Below, piece after piece: positions 1 through 5,334 of a DNA stretch of 5,334 nucleotides. The notes under the pieces are model-generated. The model worked only from the letters and a program-made list of their open reading frames with translations. It was not told where the DNA came from and ran no database searches. Position numbers and translations under genes: made by a program. Source of the DNA: Candidatus Sumerlaeota bacterium (lineage in GTDB: Bacteria; Sumerlaeota; Sumerlaeia; MWCT01); the NCBI GenBank assembly GCA_026398545.1, contig JAPLSR010000004.1, positions 1 through 5,334 on the forward strand. The letters run 5' to 3'. The number at the start of each line of letters is the position of its first letter. Position 1 is the first letter of the stretch.

Positions 1-1074
1 AATCCCCAGGTTGCAATGGATAATAACGGCAACGCCATCATTACCTGGGAGCAATCCGACGGCGCGAAAAGCCAAATCTTCAAGAGCGAGTATAGGGGTG
101 GCGTCTGGACGCATCCCTCATTCTCAGACAATATCAGCCCGGCCGTACAGAATGCCTCTTATCCCCAGGTTACAATGGACAACAATGGCAACGCCATCAT
201 TACCTGGTTTCAATCCGACGGCTTGAACTTACAAATCTTCAAGAGCGAGTATAGGGGTGGCGTCTGGACGCATCCCTCAAGTCTCACAGACAATATCAGC
301 CCGGATGGACAACCCGCCGGTTATCCCCAGGTTGCGATGGATAATAACGGCAATGCCATCATTACCTGGTATCAATACGACGGCTCGCAAGCCCAAATCT
401 TCAAGAGCGAGTATAGGGGTGGCATCTGGACGAATCCCCCAAGTCTCACAGACAATATCAGCCCGGATGGACAGGATGCACATAATCCCCAGGTTGCGAT
501 GGACAACAATGGCAATGCCATCATTACCTGGTATCAATCCGACGGCTCGAGCGACCAACTCTTTAAAAGAGAGTATATGGGTAGCGTGTGGACGCATCCC
601 TCAAGTCTCTCAGACAATATCAGCCCGGACGGACAGAACGCCGATTATCCCAAAGTGGCGATGGATAATAACGGCAACGACATCATTACCTGGCAGCAAT
701 CCGACGGCTCCAAAAACCAAATCTTCAAGAGCGAGTATAGGGTTGGCGTCTGGACGAATCCCTCAAGTCTCACAGACAATATCAGCCCGGACGGACAGGA
801 TGCACATTCTACCCAGGTTGCGATGGACAACAATGGCAATGCCATCATTGTCTGGCAGCAATCCGACGGCTCGAACCTCCAAATTTTCAAGAGCGAGTTT
901 CGGGGCGGCTTTTGGAAACATCCTGCCAGCCTCTCCGACAACATCAGCCCGGACGAGTATACCGATTATCCCCAGGTTGCGATGGACAATAACGGCAATG
1001 CGATTATCACATGGCATCAATACGACGGCTCGTATTTGCAAATCTTCAAGAGCGAATACCGCTGGGGCTTCTGA
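1..1074 (+). CDS. Tandem-repeat, probably beta-propeller-like protein (5' end missing)
   Basis: The frame is open to the left window edge (first codons read NPQVA before the Met at 16), so the start, any signal peptide and an unknown N-terminal length lie outside. The visible 357 residues are seven consecutive units of 53-54 residues, the last cut to 34, with almost no unique sequence. Each unit carries a D-x-x-GNAIITW core, a QSDG turn, QIFKSEYRGG-x-W, and a DNISPDGQ linker. GN-x-x-x-x-W cores with Asp/Gly turns repeating every 50 or so residues resemble bacterial beta-propeller blades and Asp-box-like repeats, generally of secreted or surface proteins. I infer a propeller or adhesin-like role; no catalytic motif and no cysteine is visible. 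The gene ends 22 bases before the DUF6599 gene with no hairpin terminator between them, so co-transcription is possible, but nothing else ties it to the redox genes. Confidence is high that it is a real gene and low on function. Confidence 0.85.
   Translation, partial: NPQVAMDNNGNAIITWEQSDGAKSQIFKSEYRGGVWTHPSFSDNISPAVQNASYPQVTMDNNGNAIITWFQSDGLNLQIFKSEYRGGVWTHPSSLTDNISPDGQPAGYPQVAMDNNGNAIITWYQYDGSQAQIFKSEYRGGIWTNPPSLTDNISPDGQDAHNPQVAMDNNGNAIITWYQSDGSSDQLFKREYMGSVWTHPSSLSDNISPDGQNADYPKVAMDNNGNDIITWQQSDGSKNQIFKSEYRVGVWTNPSSLTDNISPDGQDAHSTQVAMDNNGNAIIVWQQSDGSNLQIFKSEFRGGFWKHPASLSDNISPDEYTDYPQVAMDNNGNAIITWHQYDGSYLQIFKSEYRWGF
4..1074 (+). repeat. Seven-unit tandem repeat array (159-162 bp period, in frame)
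   Basis: Units begin at CCC-CAG-GTT (Pro-Gln-Val) or its variants and fall at 4-162, 163-324, 325-486, 487-648, 649-810, 811-969 and 970-1074. Lengths are 159, 162, 162, 162, 162, 159 and 105 bp, the last including the stop. All lengths are multiples of three, so the array stays in frame. Units are very similar at DNA level: the stretch encoding IFKSEYRGG is nearly identical in units 1-3. Variable positions cluster just after the QSDG turn and just before the next PQV. Synonymous codons alternate between odd and even units, pointing to a two-unit block of about 324 bp as the duplicated element. Confidence 0.95.
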
Positions 1075-1096
1075 AAAATAAAAACTCACTTTAACT

Positions 1097-2131
1097 ATGA
1101 CTATGAGCAATAAACAAAATCCGGGCGGGGTCAACGCCGAAACTCTTTGCAGTATTGCCATCCTTTTCGCCCTCGCAACAATTGCGGGCGCCTTCCTGCT
1201 TGTCCAGGGAGGTTTTAACAGGGACTCTCTCTTTGCTACCGAATCGCAGAAAAGATTTCCCGCTCCTGCAACCATAAAGAGAGGGGGCGAGTCTCCCGCG
1301 GAGATTCTCCACAATATTCAATCCCCGGGCTTCAAACTGTCAGGGGCTGCGGAGACATTCAACGCCGAGACGCTCTCAAACAAGATTGATGGCAGGGCGG
1401 ACCTCTATCTCGAATGTGGCTTTGTGCGTCTCGATACGCTACGATTTGCAAAGGAGAATGACCCGGCGGGGTGGTTCGAGGTCTTTCTCTATGACATGGG
1501 CGCGCCGGAGAACGCCTTTGCCGTGTATTCCATCCAGCGGCGGAAAGACGGCAGGGATGCAACCCTTGCGCCATTTGTCTACACCGTGGAAAATGCGATT
1601 TTTCTCATGCACGGGAAATACTACACCGAGATGGTGGCATCGGAGGCGTCAGACGTCCTTAATGAGGCGATGATGACATCGTCGCAGAATCTCCTTCAAA
1701 AACATCCCCCCGAGGCGTTTTCCCTGCCGGAAATGTCGCTCCTGCCCGAGGATGCCCGCCTGAAGGGAAGCGAGAAATTGTTTCTCAAAAACGCCTTCGG
1801 TTTTGAAAAATTCTCAAGAGTCCTGACTGCCATCTATCGTCAGAATGAAAAGGAGATGATGGCGTTTGTCACGACCCGCAGAGGCGCGGGCGGCGCTCGC
1901 GCGCTGGCGGAGGAATACCGCAGATTTCTCGTCAGTCTCGGCGGCGAGGAGCGGAAGGTTGCGGAACCCGCCGTGCCGGGTCTTATCATTATTGACATGA
2001 CGGGCGACATCGAAGTATTCTTCTGTGCAGGCGATATTCTGGCGGGGATTCATGCGGCGCGGGACAAGGATGCGGCGCTCGTCCTTGTCTGGAAACTCTA
2101 TACACACATAACCACATTGGGGAGGATATGA
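1097..2131 (+). CDS. DUF6599-type membrane-anchored protein
   Basis: This 344-residue protein has a single hydrophobic segment at about residues 17-37 (signal anchor or uncleaved signal peptide) and an extracytoplasmic remainder. Residues 79-145 read FKLSGAAETFNAETL, then NKIDGRADLYLECGF, then a segment ending in ENAFAVYSIQRR. This matches the DUF6599 pattern as I remember it (an IDG-x-A-x-LYL-x-YGF core followed by an A-F-x-x-YS-x-x-R strand). A second related half covers about residues 210-315. The family's biochemical role is unknown to me; members often lie beside DUF362 and 4Fe-4S genes. ATG codons at 1097 and 1103 are both possible starts. Neither has a clear Shine-Dalgarno, the upstream DNA is A-rich, and the frame is closed by TAA at 1079, so no longer start exists. 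The stop overlaps the next start (ATGA, 2128-2131), which indicates translational coupling. Only one cysteine (C310) lies in the exported part, so no Fe-S site of its own is expected. Confidence 0.85.
   Translation: MTMSNKQNPGGVNAETLCSIAILFALATIAGAFLLVQGGFNRDSLFATESQKRFPAPATIKRGGESPAEILHNIQSPGFKLSGAAETFNAETLSNKIDGRADLYLECGFVRLDTLRFAKENDPAGWFEVFLYDMGAPENAFAVYSIQRRKDGRDATLAPFVYTVENAIFLMHGKYYTEMVASEASDVLNEAMMTSSQNLLQKHPPEAFSLPEMSLLPEDARLKGSEKLFLKNAFGFEKFSRVLTAIYRQNEKEMMAFVTTRRGAGGARALAEEYRRFLVSLGGEERKVAEPAVPGLIIIDMTGDIEVFFCAGDILAGIHAARDKDAALVLVWKLYTHITTLGRI
2119..2126 (+). promoter_or_regulatory. Ribosome binding site inside the DUF6599 3' end
   Basis: GGGGAGGA is a strong anti-Shine-Dalgarno match within the last codons of the DUF6599 gene. 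It lies only 1-3 bases before the ATG at 2128, closer than the usual 5-9. With the ATGA stop-start overlap this suggests re-initiation by terminating ribosomes rather than independent initiation. A CTG at 2137 would have better spacing, but the ATG is the more credible start. Confidence 0.5.
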
Positions 2132-3123
2132 CTTCTCTGGATTCAGCTATTGAAAAGATTTCGCGGAGGCGATTTCTGGCGCGCATCTTGAAGGCGGGCT
2201 CCGCCATTGCCGCAACGGGCGCGCTGGGGTCATTGCTGTATGACCCGTGGGGACCATCGGGTGAAATAAAAGAACAGAGCGTCGCCCTGCCCGATTTCTC
2301 AATAACCGGCTTGGGCGGAAAAATCGCCATTGTCTCCGGTTCCAACCGCCGCGCAACAGTAGCAAAGGCTATAGATGCCATCGGCGGCATCGGCGCATTC
2401 ATCAAACAGGGCGACATCGTCCTTTTAAAGGTCAATGCCGCCTTCGCATCGCCCCCCATCCTTTCCGCCACCACACACCCCTACCTCCTGAGCGAGGTTA
2501 TCACCCTCTGCTTCAGGGCGGGAGCATCTGAGGTGCGTGTGACGGATAACCCCATCAATGACCCGGTCAGTTGTTTCCAGTTGAGCGGCATTGCCCGCGC
2601 CACGGAGGAATCCGGCGGAAAACTCTTCTTCCCCAAGGGCTCATACTTCAGACCCACAACTGTGAAGAACGGAGAGCTTATCAGAAATTGGCCTATTCTG
2701 TATGTCCCCTTTGAGGGCGTTACAAAGCTCATCGGGCTGGCGCCCCTGAAAGACCACAATCGCAGCGGCGCCTCCATGGCCCTGAAAAACTGGTATGGGC
2801 TCCTCGGCGGACGCCGCAATACCTTTCATCAGGACATCCACAACATAATCAAGGAACTCGCAATGCTTGCCCGCCCGACATTTGTCATCCTCGATGGCAC
2901 CACCACCATGATGACCAATGGTCCCACCGGCGGGGCTCTCTCTGACCTGAAACAGACTAACCTCATGATAGCCTCCACCGACCATGTGGCGGCGGACGCC
3001 TTTGGCTGCACGGTGCTGGGACGCAACATCTCCGACTTGCCCTTCATCCGCATGTCAGCCGAGGCGGGCGCCGGAACGGCGGATTATGCGGCGTTGAAGC
3101 CTGTGCGACTCTCTACAACGTGA
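2128..3123 (+). CDS. Tat-exported DUF362 domain protein
   Basis: This 331-residue protein starts with a twin-arginine signal. S-R-R-R-F-L at residues 12-17 is followed by a weakly hydrophobic Ala/Gly-rich stretch to about residue 38, with no clean A-x-A cleavage site, so it may stay anchored. Residues 64-325 fit the DUF362 family: KVNAAF at 101-106, VTDNP at 138-142, LKDHNRSGASMALKNWYGLL at 207-226, FHQDIHNIIKELA at 233-245, ILDGTTTM with GPTGG at 254-269, and DHVAADAFG at 285-293. Many DUF362 proteins carry a ferredoxin domain at one end. This one has only three scattered cysteines (128, 149, 294), so it cannot bind a classical [4Fe-4S] cluster and presumably relies on the polyferredoxin encoded 13 bases downstream. 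Its reaction is unknown; Tat export suggests it folds in the cytoplasm, possibly around a cofactor. The start is fixed by the ATGA overlap and by the signal beginning at once. Confidence 0.9.
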   Translation: MTSLDSAIEKISRRRFLARILKAGSAIAATGALGSLLYDPWGPSGEIKEQSVALPDFSITGLGGKIAIVSGSNRRATVAKAIDAIGGIGAFIKQGDIVLLKVNAAFASPPILSATTHPYLLSEVITLCFRAGASEVRVTDNPINDPVSCFQLSGIARATEESGGKLFFPKGSYFRPTTVKNGELIRNWPILYVPFEGVTKLIGLAPLKDHNRSGASMALKNWYGLLGGRRNTFHQDIHNIIKELAMLARPTFVILDGTTTMMTNGPTGGALSDLKQTNLMIASTDHVAADAFGCTVLGRNISDLPFIRMSAEAGAGTADYAALKPVRLSTT

Positions 3124-3136
3124 GGACTCCGGCAGG

Positions 3137-4957
3137 ATGGATGAGAAAAGACAAAAGATGAAGGATGAAGAACAGACAACAGCCCCTGTGGTGTCATCCG
3201 CAGGAATCGCCAAACCATCCCTTTCTATCACATTCACCCGCCGCATAAGTCAGGTTTTCTTTCTTGCGCTATTTTTATGGCTCTGCGTGGTATCAACACT
3301 GGGGACGGAGTTCTGGCGGTTGCGGGGCTGGCCTGTGAACTGGTTCATCCACCTTGACCCCCTTGCCGCCATTGGAACCATCCTCACAACCCACGCCCTT
3401 TACCGCGGCATGGTCTGGGCGGTGGCGACAATAGTCCTCACTGTCGTATTCGGGAGATTTTTTTGCGGATGGGTGTGTCCCTTCGGGACGATGCAGCATT
3501 TTTTCGGCTGGCTGGGGGCTAAAGAGAGGAAGACGCCCGAGCGCATTACCCGCAACCGATACCGCAAGGCGCAGTCCATCAAATATTTCTTACTGCTCGC
3601 ATTCATAGTAATGGCAACGGTGCCGTTTGGTGGTTCCGTCTCACTCCAGACGGGACTCATTGACCCCATTCCCCTCGTCCATCGCTCCGTGAACATAGTC
3701 CTTCTGCCGATTCTTGCCCGTTCTTTCGGTCTCATGTCCATAACCTTCAGGCAGTATGAGGGGGCATGGGTCATCGGGATGCTCTTTCTTGCCGCGCTTT
3801 TCCTGAACTTCATCCTGCCGAGATTATACTGCCGGTTCATCTGCCCGCTCGGGGCGCTTCTTGGAATTCTTGGACGGTTTGCCATCTGGCGCATTGGTCA
3901 GAGCCGCGCCACATGCACAAATTGCGGTCTTTGTGAAAAGGCGTGCGAGGGAGCCTGTGAGCCATCCGCAAAAATCCGCACGAGTGAATGCGTCCTGTGC
4001 TTCAACTGCCTGCATGTCTGTCCGGAGGGTCTCATTTCTTACAGGGTGCGGGAATCCGCCGCGGGTGAGGTTACAAATCCCGATATGGGTCGGCGCGGCT
4101 TCCTCCTCTCTATCCTTTCGGGCGTTATGGCAATCCCGATGCTCCGCCTTGCGGGGACGCTCGGGACAAACTGGCATCACCGGCTCATCCGTCCGCCGGG
4201 CGCCCTGCCGGAGGAAGAATTTCTCAAGCGATGCATCAAGTGCGGGCAGTGCATGCGCATCTGTCCGACGAACATCATTGTCCCCGGCGGGCTGAAGGGC
4301 GGTGTGGAAAGCCTCTGGACGCCTGTCCTGAATTTCCGCTCCGGCACAAGCGGTTGCCAGTTGAACTGCACAGCCTGCGGGTTCATCTGTCCCACCGCGG
4401 CAATCCGTCCAATCACAATTGCTGAAAAGATGGGGCTGGGGGAATATGCGGACATGGGTCCTGTGCGGCTCGGCACCGCCTTTGTCGACCGGAACCGCTG
4501 TCTCCCCTGGGCGATGAATATCCCGTGCATCGTCTGCCAAGAGAATTGCCCTGTGACGCCAAAGGCGATTTATGTGCGCGAGTCATGGGAGGCGATGCGT
4601 GACGGCATCTTTGAGGCGGCAAGGGTTGATGGCGCAACGGTCTATCTGAAGGGCGCCTTGATGAAGGCGGGGCGATATGCCACGGGTGATTATTTCTGCG
4701 AGACGGGGGGGGCGCGCTACCGCATCATGGCAAACACAATGGACACTATCGTCCTTGAAGGCGCTTCGTCCCTCAAGACCGGCGACAGGCTGGAAGTCGA
4801 GGCGCACCTGCTCGCCCCCTGCGTGGATGTGGAGAAGTGTATCGGCTGCGGGACATGCGAGCATGAGTGCCCCGTGAGCGGACTCCGCGCCATCCGCGTC
4901 AGCGCCGAAAATGAATCCCGCTCAAGGGAACACGCGCTCCTCTTGAAAAGCAGATAA
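3137..4957 (+). CDS. Membrane polyferredoxin, NapH-like/NapG-like fusion with six Cys clusters
   Basis: This 606-residue protein has two parts. The NapH-like half (residues 37-296) has spans at about 37-56, 88-108, 148-166 and 209-229. C-x3-CP motifs follow spans two (C110/C114) and four (C232/C236). It ends in two ferredoxin-type sets: C260, C263, C266, C270 (not followed by Pro) and C285, C288, C291, C295-Pro. The loop at 128-149 is rich in Arg/Lys, placing it and the N-terminus inside. Then G-R-R-G-F-L at 318-323 begins a fifth, mildly hydrophobic span. The NapG-like half has sets C366/369/372/376, C407/411/414/418, C455/464/467/471 and C568/571/574/578, each ending in CP, probably on the outside. 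A beta-rich, cluster-free insert occupies about 483-560. NapH/NapG relatives move electrons from quinol to periplasmic enzymes, and I infer electron transfer across the membrane here. The ATG at 3137 has TGAGGA 10 bases upstream; Met8 (3158) has no binding site. No nitrate reductase gene is nearby, so it is not NapGH itself. Confidence 0.92.
   Translation: MDEKRQKMKDEEQTTAPVVSSAGIAKPSLSITFTRRISQVFFLALFLWLCVVSTLGTEFWRLRGWPVNWFIHLDPLAAIGTILTTHALYRGMVWAVATIVLTVVFGRFFCGWVCPFGTMQHFFGWLGAKERKTPERITRNRYRKAQSIKYFLLLAFIVMATVPFGGSVSLQTGLIDPIPLVHRSVNIVLLPILARSFGLMSITFRQYEGAWVIGMLFLAALFLNFILPRLYCRFICPLGALLGILGRFAIWRIGQSRATCTNCGLCEKACEGACEPSAKIRTSECVLCFNCLHVCPEGLISYRVRESAAGEVTNPDMGRRGFLLSILSGVMAIPMLRLAGTLGTNWHHRLIRPPGALPEEEFLKRCIKCGQCMRICPTNIIVPGGLKGGVESLWTPVLNFRSGTSGCQLNCTACGFICPTAAIRPITIAEKMGLGEYADMGPVRLGTAFVDRNRCLPWAMNIPCIVCQENCPVTPKAIYVRESWEAMRDGIFEAARVDGATVYLKGALMKAGRYATGDYFCETGGARYRIMANTMDTIVLEGASSLKTGDRLEVEAHLLAPCVDVEKCIGCGTCEHECPVSGLRAIRVSAENESRSREHALLLKSR
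4088..4159 (+). other. Internal twin-arginine motif plus Tat-dependent membrane span
   Basis: This codes for residues 318-341 of the polyferredoxin. G-R-R-G-F-L is followed by about 18 moderately hydrophobic residues and then basic residues (R337, R349, R352, with two His between). It is placed exactly at the junction between the NapH-like and NapG-like halves, where a free-standing NapG would have its N-terminal Tat signal. No A-x-A cleavage site follows, so the segment probably remains as a membrane span. It is predicted to deliver the last four Fe-S clusters, already folded, to the outer face of the membrane. Confidence 0.75.
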
Positions 4958-4974
4958 CCTTTGATTTCCTCCTA

Positions 4975-5003
4975 TTGGACAGATATGTATATTTATTGTT
5001 AAT
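4975..5003 (+). promoter_or_regulatory. Weak sigma70-like promoter candidate before the aldo/keto reductase
   Basis: The 77-base gap between the polyferredoxin stop and the reductase start is markedly more AT-rich than the genes around it. TTGGAC (4975-4980) and GTTAAT (4998-5003) sit 17 bases apart, each matching four of six consensus bases. No hairpin plus T-run lies between the polyferredoxin stop and this point, so read-through transcription from upstream is at least as likely. Confidence 0.25.
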
Positions 5004-5019
5004 GACTTTTACACGTATA

Positions 5020-5026
5020 AAGGAGG
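5020..5026 (+). promoter_or_regulatory. Strong Shine-Dalgarno for the aldo/keto reductase
   Basis: AAGGAGG sits 8 bases before the ATG at 5035. It is the best ribosome binding site in the window and fixes that start over the in-frame Met8 at 5056. The preceding genes have weak or overlapping sites, so this gene is probably translated more strongly and independently. Confidence 0.85.
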
Positions 5027-5034
5027 ATTTTTCC

Positions 5035-5334
5035 ATGTCTGATGATGAAAAAAAGATGTCCCGCCGTGAGTTTATCAAGGGCGCAGGTCTTGGCAGCCTC
5101 TCTTCCATCATCGCCCTGACCACGGGCTCACTTCTTGGAAACGCCCTTGCGCAGGATAAAACCCACGCCACACCCACGCCTGCCCCGGAAAAACCAAATA
5201 TGCCCATGCGCCCCTTTGGAAAAACGGGCGGCAAGGTCTCCATCCTCAGCCTCGGCGGCATCATAGATTTCACAGCCAACCAGATTATCCTCAAAAAATC
5301 CTTGGACTGGGGTGTCAATTACTGGGACACTTCG
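5035..5334 (+). CDS. Tat-exported aldo/keto reductase (3' end missing)
   Basis: The first 100 codons are visible and run off the right edge. A textbook Tat signal opens the protein: S-R-R-E-F-I-K at residues 9-15, a hydrophobic core to about residue 36, and a likely A-L-A cleavage site after residue 39. A Pro/Thr-rich linker (about 42-56) leads into R-P-F-G-K-T-G-x-K-V-S at 59-69 and LSLGG at 71-75, the usual first strand of aldo/keto reductases. W-G-V-N-Y-W-D-T at 92-99 matches the second strand, with D98 in the place of the catalytic Asp. The catalytic Tyr, Lys and His and the nucleotide site lie beyond the window, as would any C-terminal ferredoxin domain found in some family members. The family normally reduces carbonyls with NAD(P)H, a cofactor not free outside the cytoplasm, so export is notable. 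The position just after the polyferredoxin gene suggests a redox partner. Confidence 0.9.
   Translation, partial: MSDDEKKMSRREFIKGAGLGSLSSIIALTTGSLLGNALAQDKTHATPTPAPEKPNMPMRPFGKTGGKVSILSLGGIIDFTANQIILKKSLDWGVNYWDTS

Noticed and set aside
4..1074. Possible CRISPR array
   Set aside because: The period is 159-162 bp with no short-repeat/unique-spacer alternation, and the whole unit is coding and in frame.
257..1081. 274-codon plus-strand open frame overlapping the repeat gene
   Set aside because: It is a shifted-frame reading of the same repeats, giving an Arg/Pro/Ser-rich product without family resemblance. Frame 1 gives the well-formed repeat protein.
1075..1096. Terminator or promoter between the repeat gene and the DUF6599 gene
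   Set aside because: The 22 bases are A-rich with no hairpin and no clear -35/-10 pair or Shine-Dalgarno.
1072..1113. TGA read as Trp (recoded stop) at the end of the repeat gene
   Set aside because: TGA ends the DUF6599 and DUF362 genes in the right places, and read-through adds only 12 codons without repeat similarity before TAA.
763..1314. 183-codon open frame on the minus strand, with similar minus-strand frames at 277-597 and 645-944
   Set aside because: They lie antisense to the repeat array, which keeps stop-free frames open in step with its period. Their products mirror the repeats, and the first runs into the well-supported DUF6599 gene.
3824..4540. 238-codon minus-strand open frame inside the polyferredoxin gene
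   Set aside because: The plus-strand frame has perfectly placed Cys motifs through this region; the minus-strand product has no recognisable domain.
3137..4957. Periplasmic nitrate reductase genes (napH/napG)
   Set aside because: The Cys layout is related, but the two halves are fused, carry an extra beta-rich insert, and no napA, napB or napC-like gene is present.
4958..5034. Riboswitch, small RNA or terminator in the gap before the aldo/keto reductase
   Set aside because: Only 77 bases, no convincing stem-loop or inverted repeat found by eye; only the Shine-Dalgarno is well supported.

Overview
The window holds five same-strand genes, two of them cut by the window edges. There are no RNA genes, no insertion sequences and no CRISPR array. 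The DNA is bacterial, moderately GC-rich by eye, and uses ordinary stop codons (TGA and TAA). The content (a six-cluster polyferredoxin, a DUF362 protein, a DUF6599 protein and a Tat-exported aldo/keto reductase) is of a kind I associate with anaerobic or sediment/groundwater bacteria, often uncultured lineages. The taxon cannot be fixed from the sequence; this is an impression, not a measurement.

Layout. Positions 1-1074 are the 3' end of a gene made almost entirely of seven tandem 53-54-residue units (consensus core MDNNGNAIITWxQSDG, then QIFKSEYRGGVW). It is probably a secreted or surface beta-propeller-like protein, and the last unit stops exactly where the conserved Trp codon should be. 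After 22 bases comes a tight run of three genes. The first is a membrane-anchored DUF6599-type protein (1097-2131). The second, overlapping it by ATGA, is a Tat-signal DUF362 protein (2128-3123). The third, 13 bases on, is a 606-residue membrane polyferredoxin (3137-4957). A 77-base AT-rich gap carries a strong Shine-Dalgarno and perhaps a weak promoter. It is followed by the first 100 codons of a Tat-exported aldo/keto reductase (5035 to the window end).

How the genes may work together. All four non-repeat genes encode proteins with an export or membrane signal, and three carry a twin-arginine motif. Twin-arginine export usually means the protein is folded, often with its cofactor, before crossing the membrane. 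The polyferredoxin looks like a NapH-type membrane half fused to a NapG-type ferredoxin half. The NapG Tat signal survives as an internal twin-arginine motif just before the fifth membrane span, which is the layout of dual Sec-Tat-targeted polyferredoxins. The simplest inference is a membrane-spanning electron wire that moves electrons between the cytoplasm or quinone pool and an outward-facing redox module made of the DUF362, DUF6599 and aldo/keto reductase proteins. The substrate is unknown. I consider this cassette the most likely undescribed system in the window.
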